A stretch of 5,507 bases of DNA, from contig JAGRAS010000127.1 of NCBI GenBank assembly GCA_020434465.1, positions 1 through 5,507 of the forward strand, in the 5' to 3' direction. Within the stretch, counting starts at the first letter, position 1, and every line of letters begins with the position of its first letter. This stretch comes from Bdellovibrionales bacterium. GTDB taxonomy: Bacteria > Bdellovibrionota > UBA2361 > JAGRAS01. Position numbers and translations under genes: made by a program. Positions 1 through 5,507 of the stretch are shown piece after piece. The notes under the pieces are model-generated. The model did no database searches and was not told where the DNA came from. It saw only the letters and a program-made list of their open reading frames with translations.

Positions 1-22
1 ATGTTGGGGTGTACTGATTTTA

Positions 23-66
23 GCTGCGTGCAGCGAGTGAAGCGAGCGAAACGCTTCCCGAAGGGA
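23..66. repeat. cluster of short GC-rich inverted and tandem repeats downstream of tRNA-Leu
   Basis: Three small structures are packed together. GCTGC (23-27) and GCAGC (30-34) are self-complementary. GAAGCG (39-44) and CGCTTC (52-57) can form a 6-bp stem with a 7-nt loop. TCCC (56-59) and GGGA (63-66) can form a 4-bp stem around GAA. Two 9-nt imperfect tandem copies, GCGAGTGAA (33-41) and GCGAGCGAA (42-50), differ at one base. The cluster lies just 3' of the minus-strand tRNA-Leu. It could stabilise or help end that transcript, but no T-run follows any stem on the minus strand, so I do not call it an intrinsic terminator. It could also be the edge of a dispersed genomic repeat. No gene is visible in 1-72. 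Confidence 0.4.
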
Positions 67-72
67 CAAAAA

Positions 73-160
73 TGCCGAGGGCCGGAATCGAACCGGCACG
101 GGCGTTTAACTGCCCGAGGGATTTTAAGTCCCTTGTGTCTACCTATTCCACCACCCCGGC
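73..160 (-). tRNA. tRNA-Leu, anticodon UAA
   Basis: Read on the minus strand, the 88 nt fold as a complete class II (long variable arm) tRNA. The acceptor stem is GCCGGGG (160-154) against CCTCGGC, with one G-U pair and discriminator A at 73. The D arm contains GTGG, GGTAGA and CAC. The anticodon stem AGGGA/TCCCT closes the loop CTTAAAA, which puts TAA at 124-126. The variable arm is GGGC/GCCC around an 8-nt loop. The T arm is GCCGG/CCGGC around TTCGATT. The body closely resembles E. coli tRNA-Leu(UAA), which decodes UUA and, by wobble, UUG. CCA is not encoded: the minus strand continues TTTTTG after the discriminator, so a CCA-adding nucleotidyltransferase is needed. It lies 123 bp beyond the aspS stop on the same strand. 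I see no clear promoter or terminator between them, so co-transcription with aspS is possible but unproven. Confidence 0.97.
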
Positions 161-162
161 GA

Positions 163-197
163 TTTTTGGAAAGCTGCAACAAGCAAATCTCCAAAAA
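163..197. repeat. 8-bp inverted repeat immediately upstream of tRNA-Leu
   Basis: TTTTTGGA (163-170) is exactly complementary in inverted orientation to TCCAAAAA (190-197), with a 19-nt loop. It begins only 2 nt upstream of the mature 5' end of the minus-strand tRNA-Leu, in the 123-bp gap after aspS. In a precursor RNA it could form a weak stem near the RNase P cleavage site. It is A/T-dominated, so chance is a reasonable explanation. A second AT-only inverted repeat, CTTAAAT (247-253) with ATTTAAG (277-283), lies just after the aspS stop and does not look like a terminator. Confidence 0.25.
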
Positions 198-283
198 ACG
201 CCGTCTCTAATCATCTCAAATAGGCCTGTATGTCGACGGAGTTTAACTTAAATTTCCCAAAACAATCAAGGCATGGATTTAAG

Positions 284-2074
284 CTAAACTGTCGACTCTT
301 CTTCAGGAAGATTTAACGCAATATGCACCTCATCTAACTGTTTTTGGTCGACTCTTGATGGTGCTTGCATCATCAAATCTTCGCAACTTTGGGCAAAAGG
401 AAACATTATCACTTCTCTAATTGTTTCCTCTCCGGAAAGCAGCATTACAATTCTATCAACACCGTGCGCAAATCCACCGTGAGGCGGTGCGCCAAAATCA
501 AATGCATTTAGCATCCCGCCAAATTTTTCATCAACAACCTCATTTGGGTAACCTGCAATTTCAAATGCTTTATACATAATATCTCTTCGATAATTTCTGA
601 TTGCTCCACTTCCCAACTCATATCCATTACAAACAAGATCATACTGATCGCTATAAATTTCTAAAGGATCTTTTGTATTTAATGCTTCCAGGCCGCCACG
701 AGGCATTGAAAATGGATTATGGCTAAACTCTATTTTACCTTCATCATTCTTTTCAAAAAGATGATAGTCAGTTATCCAAACAAAATGATATTGCCCTTTG
801 TTTAATAAACTAAAGTCTTCAGCTAATTTATTTCTAAATTTACCAAAAGCATCTAAAATTTTTGAGTCTTTAGAAGCAGCAAAGAAAACAATGTTAGTAC
901 CAGACTCAATTTCTAATAAGTCTTTTAGTGCCTGCTGCTCTTTATCAGAAACAAATTTTAAAATCGTACCTTTAACTTCATCATCAATGAAATTTAAATA
1001 AGCTATACCCTGCCCGGTCTGCTTCTTAAACCATTCTATTTGATCATCAAAGTATTTCCTTGGTGGTAATTCATCAAGTTTAACTTTAATAGCTCTTACT
1101 TTTCCTCCATCATCAATAACACTTTTAAAAACTTTAAATTCTGTTTGACTAAAAGCGCTAGAAACATCTTTTATTCTCAAAGGATTCCTTAAATCTGGCT
1201 TATCAGATCCAAACTCCTCTAAGGCTTTGTCATAACTAATTCTTGGGAAAGGCTCTTCGGCAATAGATCCTGGTTTTATAGCACTAAAAACATCAATCAT
1301 ACATTGCTCGTTTGCTTTTAAGACGTTATCTTGTTCAACAAAGCTCATCTCTAAATCTAGCTGATAAAACTCAGCTGGAGATCTGTCAGCTCTTGCATCT
1401 TCATCTCTAAAGCATGGGGCAATTTGAAAATAGCGATCAAAGCCTGCAACTTGTATTAGCTGCTTAAATTGTTGCGGCGCTTGTGGTAATGCAAAAAACT
1501 TTCCTGGGTGTTTTCTTGAAGGAACAATATAATCTCTAGCACCTTCAGGTGAACTGCTTGTAAGAATTGGAGTTTGAAACTCAAAAAATCCCATCTTGTG
1601 CATGCTTTCACGTATTTCTTTAATAACTTTGCAACGCAGCATTATATTTCGATGTAGTTTTTCCCGCCTTAGCTCTAAAAATCTATATTTTAAGCGTGAT
1701 AACTCTGGAGCTTGATCATCATCTTCAACTTGAAAAGGCAGTACTTTAGCTTCGGATAATATTTCTAAGCTTGTTACTGGGACCTCAACTTCTCCAGTTG
1801 GAATTTTTGGATTAACTGCGTCATTTGCTCTATCTCTAACAATACCTTTAACACATATTACTGATTCAATTCTTACTTCTTGAATTTGATTTCGCAAATC
1901 ACTATCAAATACAACTTGAGTTGCTCCGTAATGATCTCGCAAATCAACAAAAATCACGCCTCCGTGATCGCGCTTCCTGGCAACCCAGCCTGAAAGTGTG
2001 ACTTCTTGGCCAATATTTTCTTTTCTTAATTCAGCACAAGTAAAACTTCTATATTTACTTTTCAAAAAACTCAT
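284..2074 (-). CDS. aspS: aspartyl-tRNA synthetase, probably non-discriminating Asp/Asn type
   Basis: Class IIb aminoacyl-tRNA synthetase of 596 residues (E. coli AspRS has 590) that charges tRNA with aspartate in the cytoplasm. Domains in order: an OB-fold anticodon-binding domain at about 20-110; the catalytic core with motif 1 around 156-181 (ending SSPEGARDY); the substrate loop QAPQQFKQ (198-205); motif 2 at 222-240, with Arg223 of FRDED matching the ATP-binding Arg217 of E. coli; the bacterial GAD-type insertion at roughly 290-420; then HNPFSMP (from 452), GSGAIR (Arg493) and motif 3 GGFAHGVDR, ending in Arg541. All expected catalytic residues are present and the frame is intact. His37 in RDHGG replaces the Leu of discriminating E. 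coli AspRS (RDLGS). His at this place is linked to tRNA(Asn) mischarging in Pseudomonas, so an Asp/Asn-tRNA ligase working with GatCAB is inferred. The start ATG (2074-2072) follows AAGGG (2082-2078). The stop is TAG. A terminator for the upstream gene lies in the leader. Confidence 0.97.
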   Translation of the reverse strand: MSFLKSKYRSFTCAELRKENIGQEVTLSGWVARKRDHGGVIFVDLRDHYGATQVVFDSDLRNQIQEVRIESVICVKGIVRDRANDAVNPKIPTGEVEVPVTSLEILSEAKVLPFQVEDDDQAPELSRLKYRFLELRREKLHRNIMLRCKVIKEIRESMHKMGFFEFQTPILTSSSPEGARDYIVPSRKHPGKFFALPQAPQQFKQLIQVAGFDRYFQIAPCFRDEDARADRSPAEFYQLDLEMSFVEQDNVLKANEQCMIDVFSAIKPGSIAEEPFPRISYDKALEEFGSDKPDLRNPLRIKDVSSAFSQTEFKVFKSVIDDGGKVRAIKVKLDELPPRKYFDDQIEWFKKQTGQGIAYLNFIDDEVKGTILKFVSDKEQQALKDLLEIESGTNIVFFAASKDSKILDAFGKFRNKLAEDFSLLNKGQYHFVWITDYHLFEKNDEGKIEFSHNPFSMPRGGLEALNTKDPLEIYSDQYDLVCNGYELGSGAIRNYRRDIMYKAFEIAGYPNEVVDEKFGGMLNAFDFGAPPHGGFAHGVDRIVMLLSGEETIREVIMFPFAQSCEDLMMQAPSRVDQKQLDEVHIALNLPEEESTV

Positions 2075-2089
2075 GCGCCCTTTCTAAAC

Positions 2090-2126
2090 AAAAAAGCCGA
2101 GGTGTTTTTTTTAAACACCCCGGCTT
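2090..2126 (-). terminator. Rho-independent terminator after the exported-protein gene, within the aspS leader
   Basis: On the minus strand, AAGCCGGGGTGTTT (2126-2113) pairs with AAACACCTCGGCTT (2107-2094) in a 14-bp stem with one mismatch (2119 against 2100). The loop is 5 nt (2112-2108). The stem runs into six T residues (2095-2090), the classic intrinsic-terminator form. On the plus strand the stem is followed only by AAATTAAATC, so it is directional and serves minus-strand transcription. It starts 20 nt after the stop codon of the 200-residue exported protein, which it should terminate. Its T-run ends 15 nt before the aspS start codon, so aspS transcripts that start upstream must cross it. 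Confidence 0.9.
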
Positions 2127-2146
2127 AAATTAAATCGCTCGCGGTG

Positions 2147-2749
2147 TTAAGCTGCTCCTTTAAGATAATTATCTAAACCTTCTAAAGGAAACTCTTCAGC
2201 AAGTTTTACTAGTGTATCTTTATCAGCATTTCCAAATTTTAAGATTGAACCACTATCAAGAAAAACTGTTAGCTCTCCTGTATTTCCTTGTGCTTGATAA
2301 GAAGCAGTTCTACCTTTTACTCTAAATGAGTCCATTCCAGCTTGGCCACCCATCATAGCTGCCATTTGTCCAATTGCTGCTAAACCACCAAAAGGATTGT
2401 TTGCACCTGAGGAGGAACCTCCAGTTAGCGATACTTTTATTGAATTATTGTTACCAGTGTAAACTCTTTCAATTGAAGTAAAGCCTAATGCATTATTTGC
2501 TTTAAGCTCTTGTCCAGACATTCCAGCAAGACTATCGGTAAAAAACCCTTGTACCTTCTTAGCATTTTGATTTTCAACTTCTTTTTTAATCCAATTTAAC
2601 TCTTCTAATGCTTTTGGATAATTTTGCTTTTCCATGTATTCATTGAATCTTGTTTGCAGAGTTGCTAAGTCTTCAGCAAACACTTGAAAAGAGACTAAAC
2701 TTAAAACAAACATACCAAATATAATTTGAAGGGTTTTGTTATTTTTCAT
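2147..2749 (-). CDS. predicted exported protein of unknown function, 200 aa
   Basis: I do not recognise this gene by name. The product has a typical Sec signal peptide: basic KNNK start, hydrophobic core at about 7-21 (LQIIFGMFVLSLVSF), and a likely signal peptidase I site after VFA (residues 23-25) before Glu-Asp. No lipobox cysteine and no second membrane segment are present, so it is probably periplasmic and soluble. Residues 27-63 are charged and likely helical or coiled-coil (LQTRFNEYMEKQNYPKALEE). Residues 109-139 are rich in Gly, Ala, Ser and Met and probably flexible. The last 60 residues alternate strand-like and helical stretches (GELTVFLDSGSILKFG). The arrangement of helical N-terminus, Gly/Met-rich middle and strand-rich C-terminus resembles uncharacterised proteobacterial periplasmic proteins I recall, but that is not a domain match. 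The start ATG is supported by AGGA (2760-2757), 7 nt upstream. The gene is closed by a strong terminator and diverges from trkA. Coding looks genuine; function is unknown. Confidence 0.85.
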   Translation of the reverse strand: MKNNKTLQIIFGMFVLSLVSFQVFAEDLATLQTRFNEYMEKQNYPKALEELNWIKKEVENQNAKKVQGFFTDSLAGMSGQELKANNALGFTSIERVYTGNNNSIKVSLTGGSSSGANNPFGGLAAIGQMAAMMGGQAGMDSFRVKGRTASYQAQGNTGELTVFLDSGSILKFGNADKDTLVKLAEEFPLEGLDNYLKGAA

Positions 2750-2779
2750 TTTTTAATCCTGGTTTAGTTTATAAATTTG

Positions 2780-2808
2780 ATACTAACTATTTACACTACA
2801 GCGGTAAA
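2780..2808 (-). promoter_or_regulatory. candidate sigma-70-type promoter for the exported-protein gene
   Basis: On the minus strand, TTTACC (2808-2803) and TAGTAT (2785-2780) are separated by exactly 17 nt. Each matches 4 of 6 positions of the TTGACA and TATAAT consensus. Transcription would start about 25 nt before the ATG at 2749, leaving room for the AGGA ribosome site. The surrounding region is AT-rich, so partial matches are expected by chance. A nearby TATAAA on the same strand (2774-2769) lacks a good -35 partner. Confidence 0.3.
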
Positions 2809-2930
2809 AAATAAAATCAAAGTTGTTTTAATCGCTAACATACTGTTTTTACTATCTTTTCTAAAACCACTTTTAATTCAAACCCAGTGTTTTACAGTTG
2901 CAAATTTATCCCTAGATCCATCTCCTAACC

Positions 2931-2936
2931 TAAAAT
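2931..2936 (+). promoter_or_regulatory. candidate -10 element for the trkA-trkH operon
   Basis: TAAAAT matches 5 of 6 positions of TATAAT and lies about 40 nt before the trkA ATG at 2976, giving a plausible leader of around 33 nt. No convincing -35 hexamer lies 16-18 nt upstream. TTTACA at 2891-2896 is -35-like, but its own downstream position (TAGATC, 2913-2918) is poor. No operator-like dyad was seen in the 226-bp divergent region. Confidence 0.25.
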
Positions 2937-2975
2937 ACAGTGCATATAGACCTTTTAAAGAATTGCTGGAGATTA

Positions 2976-4346
2976 ATGAAATTTTTAATTATTGGCGCAG
3001 GGAGTGTTGGAACTAGTCTCGCAAAAAGCCTTGCTGATCATAACCATGATGTTGTTTTAATTGAAGCAAATGAAAGCAGAGCTTTCGACAATTCTGCTGA
3101 GGGCGACTATTTAGCTGTAGTTGGAAATGGTTGTAATCCTGGCACATTAATTGAAGCTGGTATTCAAACTGCTGACTTTATCGTGGCTGTAACAAATAAT
3201 GACGAAGTTAACATTGCAGCATGCCTAGTTGCAAAATTGATTAATAATAACTGTAAAAGAATTGCTAGAATCAGAGATATTTCTTTTGAACATTCAGATA
3301 TTGCACCCGAACATTTAGCTGAGCATTTTGATTTAATTATCAACCCGAGCTTAGCAGCTGCAGAACATCTTGTTAGACTTTTTAAAGCTCCAAGAGCACG
3401 CGACTCTTATGATTTTGCAGATGGCAGGCTTAGAGTTGTTGGGCTTAAGGTAACAAGCACCTCGCCAGTGAAAGATCAAAAACTAATTGTTTTGCAAAAA
3501 AAGCCGCTAGATTACCCTATTCTTGTACTTGCGATTGTTAGAAATGGGAAGCTAACCATTCCCCGCGGAACAGATCGAGTAATGGAAGGAGACTTAATCT
3601 ACTCAATGTCTGTGCCTGAAGGCACTAAGTATTTATTTGAGCTTGCTGGGCAAGAGTTTTTTGTTGGAAAGACTGCTATGATTTGGGGAGGCTCTGCAAT
3701 TGCCCGCCCATTAGTTGAACAATTAACTAAACTTGGCGTTGATATTAAATTATTAATGACTGAATCTTGGCGTGCGCAGGAGGCTGCTGAGGATGTTTCT
3801 GATAACGTGATCGTTTTTAACGGATCAGGGCTCGATCAAGATTTACTAGAGCAAGAAAACGTTTCTTCATTTGATGCATTTTTTGCTGTCTCAGCAGATG
3901 AAGAAGATAATATTCTCTCTTCTCTTTTAGCTAAGCGTTTGGGCGCTAAAGTTGTTTTTGCACTTATTAACCAGCCTGACTACTTGCCACTTACAAGTGC
4001 AATCGGAATTGATGGGGTTGTAAGCTCAAGAGTTGCTGCGGCAGCCGAGATTTTTCAACATATTCATGCCGATGCAGTTGCTTCAGAGCTTTTGCTTCCT
4101 GAGCATAATGCCGGATTTCTTGAAGTTTACGCATCAGAAGAAATGTCTTTCATAAATATTCCATTAAAAGACTTAAAACTACCACATGGAATTATAATCG
4201 CTGCTCTTGTCAGTAAAAATGGAGTTAAAATCCCTAAAGGCGATGACGCTATTAAAGCAGGTGATAGAGTAGTAATATTTGTTGAAGCAAATGCTGTTAA
4301 GAAATTAGAAAAAATCTTAAATATTCAATTAGAGTTTTTTCAATAG
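2976..4346 (+). CDS. trkA: Trk potassium uptake system NAD-binding peripheral subunit TrkA
   Basis: Cytoplasmic regulatory subunit that binds nucleotide and gates the TrkH K+ channel. The 456-residue length almost equals E. coli TrkA (458), and the family's tandem RCK architecture is visible. RCK-N1 (1 to about 120) starts with a Rossmann motif GAGSVG (7-12) and acidic Glu30 at the end of strand 2 for the ribose of NAD(H). It continues with VVGNGCNPGTL, VTNNDEVN (72-79) and RIARIRD. RCK-C1 spans about 145-225, RCK-N2 about 230-345 and RCK-C2 about 370-453. The tail LEFFQ recalls the aromatic end of E. coli TrkA. In RCK-N2 the glycine motif has decayed to GGSAIA (238-243). The start chosen is ATG 2976, because it puts the first beta strand at the N-terminus as in the family and GGAG (2968-2971) lies 4 nt upstream. 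An in-frame GTG at 2940 would add 12 residues but has no ribosome site. The TAG stop abuts trkH. Confidence 0.95.
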   Translation: MKFLIIGAGSVGTSLAKSLADHNHDVVLIEANESRAFDNSAEGDYLAVVGNGCNPGTLIEAGIQTADFIVAVTNNDEVNIAACLVAKLINNNCKRIARIRDISFEHSDIAPEHLAEHFDLIINPSLAAAEHLVRLFKAPRARDSYDFADGRLRVVGLKVTSTSPVKDQKLIVLQKKPLDYPILVLAIVRNGKLTIPRGTDRVMEGDLIYSMSVPEGTKYLFELAGQEFFVGKTAMIWGGSAIARPLVEQLTKLGVDIKLLMTESWRAQEAAEDVSDNVIVFNGSGLDQDLLEQENVSSFDAFFAVSADEEDNILSSLLAKRLGAKVVFALINQPDYLPLTSAIGIDGVVSSRVAAAAEIFQHIHADAVASELLLPEHNAGFLEVYASEEMSFINIPLKDLKLPHGIIIAALVSKNGVKIPKGDDAIKAGDRVVIFVEANAVKKLEKILNIQLEFFQ

Positions 4347-5507
4347 ATGGATTTTAAAATTCTTACCAAAACCATCGGTGGCCTATTTATTATTCTAGGT
4401 GCATTTTTAATAATACCTGCCCTGCATGGCCCAAACTTGCCAGACGATACGCAAATGGTTTTTATTGTCGTAGGCTTAAGCACTTTATCCCTTGGTTTAA
4501 TAATTTGGTACGCACTAAGAGAATATAAAACTGAAGTTAACCATAGAACGGGTTTTGCTGTAGTTACGCTTTCCTGGCTTTTTGCTGGCTTACTTGGAGC
4601 CTTTCCTTATTTTTTTTCAGGGCACGTTCAATCATTTGTTGATGCAATCTTTGAATCAGTTTCGGGTTTTACTGGCACAGGCTCTTCAATCCTGACAGAT
4701 ATTGAAAGTCTTCCAAAACCTTTACTATTATGGCGTTCGATGACTCAATGGCTAGGAGGTGTTGGAATTGTTGTTTTCTTTATCGCAATACTTCCAGCAA
4801 TGGGGATTAGAGGCACTTCAATTTTCAAGGCTGAAGTTACAGGACCATCAAAAGATAAAATCACTCCAAGAGTAAGAGAAACAGCAAAAAAGCTATGGCT
4901 AATCTATTTTGGTTTTACTGCCTTATTAGTTTTGTTTTTAATGCTTGCTGGCATGAATTCTTTTGATGCTTTTTGCCATGCAATGACAACACTCTCTACT
5001 GGTGGCTTTTCTACAAAAAACGCCGGGATTGCAGCTTTTAAAAATCCACTTATACATTATATAATTATAGTCTTTATGTTGCTTGGGTCGATTAACTTCG
5101 CTCTACACTATAGACTACTTTCAAAGTACGATGTCTCAGTATTTAAAGACTCAGAAGCTCGCTGGTATTTGATTATTATTTCCTTTTTTACCTTTCTCTG
5201 CGTTTATTCTACCTGGGGCAATCAATATCAATCATTTGAAGAAGCTTTTCGGTATTCCTTGTTTTCTGTTGTAGGAACTGCTTCATCAACAGGATTTTCA
5301 AACCCAGACTATGCCGCTTGGGCACCCCTGCCGCAATTTTTAATTTTGCTTCTAATGGTCATGGGCGGCAGCTCTGGATCTACAGCAGGTGGAGTAAAAT
5401 GCATCCGCTTGGTCACAGCTGCAAAACAAATGTTAAGAGAATTAAAGTTATTAATACATCCAAAAGCTGTGTTTCCAATTAAATCTAACGAAAGAGCGAT
5501 ATCACCA
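4347..5507 (+). CDS. trkH: Trk potassium uptake transmembrane subunit TrkH, 3'-truncated by the window end
   Basis: Inner-membrane K+-translocating subunit of the SKT (Trk/Ktr/HKT) superfamily. The visible 387 codons are open to the last base; E. coli TrkH has 483 residues, so about 100 are missing. All four pore-loop filter motifs are visible: SGFTGTGSS (106-114), STGGFST (217-223), TASSTGFS (311-318) and GSSGSTAGGVK (341-351). Other family landmarks are QWLGGVGIVV (134-143), FKAEVTGPSKDK (160-171) and PRVRETAKKLWLIY (174-187). Hydrophobic segments surround them, as in repeated M1-P-M2 units. The first filter has Gly110 where E. coli has Thr (SGLTTTG). ATG 4347 follows the trkA TAG with no gap. 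The only ribosome-site-like bases are a weak GAG at 4332-4334, so translation probably depends on coupling to trkA. With TrkA it should form the K+ uptake complex used in osmotic and pH homeostasis. Confidence 0.95.
   Translation, partial: MDFKILTKTIGGLFIILGAFLIIPALHGPNLPDDTQMVFIVVGLSTLSLGLIIWYALREYKTEVNHRTGFAVVTLSWLFAGLLGAFPYFFSGHVQSFVDAIFESVSGFTGTGSSILTDIESLPKPLLLWRSMTQWLGGVGIVVFFIAILPAMGIRGTSIFKAEVTGPSKDKITPRVRETAKKLWLIYFGFTALLVLFLMLAGMNSFDAFCHAMTTLSTGGFSTKNAGIAAFKNPLIHYIIIVFMLLGSINFALHYRLLSKYDVSVFKDSEARWYLIIISFFTFLCVYSTWGNQYQSFEEAFRYSLFSVVGTASSTGFSNPDYAAWAPLPQFLILLLMVMGGSSGSTAGGVKCIRLVTAAKQMLRELKLLIHPKAVFPIKSNERAISP

Noticed and set aside
39..72. Intrinsic terminator for tRNA-Leu
   Set aside because: The T-run on the minus strand (72-68) comes before the hairpins, not after them, and no stem here is followed by Ts.
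1..210. Open frame on the plus strand (69 codons)
   Set aside because: It runs straight through the antisense of the tRNA-Leu gene, has no ribosome site in view, and its composition is that of the tRNA and flanking repeats.
798..1001. Open frame of 67 codons on the plus strand
   Set aside because: It lies antisense inside aspS, in the middle of the conserved AspRS sequence, and its product is a low-complexity Ser/Lys/Phe sequence.
2940..2975. GTG at 2940 as the trkA start (12 extra residues)
   Set aside because: TrkA proteins begin at the first Rossmann strand (MKFLIIGAG), and GGAG sits correctly before the ATG at 2976. The extension has no ribosome site and carries no family similarity.
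2777..3016. Open frame of 79 codons on the plus strand, starting in the divergent region
   Set aside because: It has no ribosome site, runs into trkA in a different frame, and its hydrophobic start is what AT-rich intergenic DNA produces. A small membrane peptide cannot be fully excluded.
2147..4346. A new system formed by the exported protein plus Trk genes
   Set aside because: The genes are divergent, the exported-protein gene ends at its own terminator, and no motif links them. Adjacency alone does not support a shared function.

Overview
The window looks like ordinary chromosomal DNA from an AT-rich alphaproteobacterium. The lineage call rests mainly on the aspartyl-tRNA synthetase: its class II motif 2 (FRDEDARADRSPAEFYQLD), its motif 3 (GGFAHGVDRIVMLL) and its C-terminal tail read like alphaproteobacterial AspRS rather than the E. 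coli version. The low GC of the coding regions would fit a Rickettsiales-, SAR11- or other low-GC marine or host-associated alphaproteobacterium. I cannot place it further from sequence alone.

Layout. Three genes lie on the minus strand in the left half. Reading leftwards from 2749 they are: a 200-residue predicted exported protein of unknown function; aspS, full length; and a tRNA-Leu(UAA) gene at 73-160 whose CCA end is not encoded. A strong intrinsic terminator (2090-2126) lies between the exported-protein gene and aspS, only 15 nt before the aspS start codon. Positions 1-72 hold small GC-rich inverted repeats and no recognisable gene. A 226-bp divergent intergenic region (2750-2975) separates this block from a plus-strand potassium-uptake operon. 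That operon is trkA (2976-4346) followed directly by trkH (4347 to the window end, truncated), with the trkA stop and trkH start abutting as TAGATG.

How the genes work together. TrkA is the cytoplasmic NAD-binding regulatory subunit and TrkH the K+-translocating membrane subunit of a Trk potassium uptake system, so they almost certainly act as one complex. AspRS and tRNA-Leu are core translation genes. AspRS carries the His in its anticodon-binding domain that is linked to the non-discriminating (Asp/Asn) type, so the cell may make Asn-tRNA(Asn) indirectly through GatCAB. The exported protein has a clear signal peptide and no function I can assign.

I saw no mobile element, CRISPR array, phage gene or defence system, and no convincing undescribed system. 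The observations worth a second look are small: the terminator placed in the aspS leader, the AspRS specificity marker, variant residues in the TrkH filter, the degenerate second NAD site in TrkA, and the orphan exported protein.
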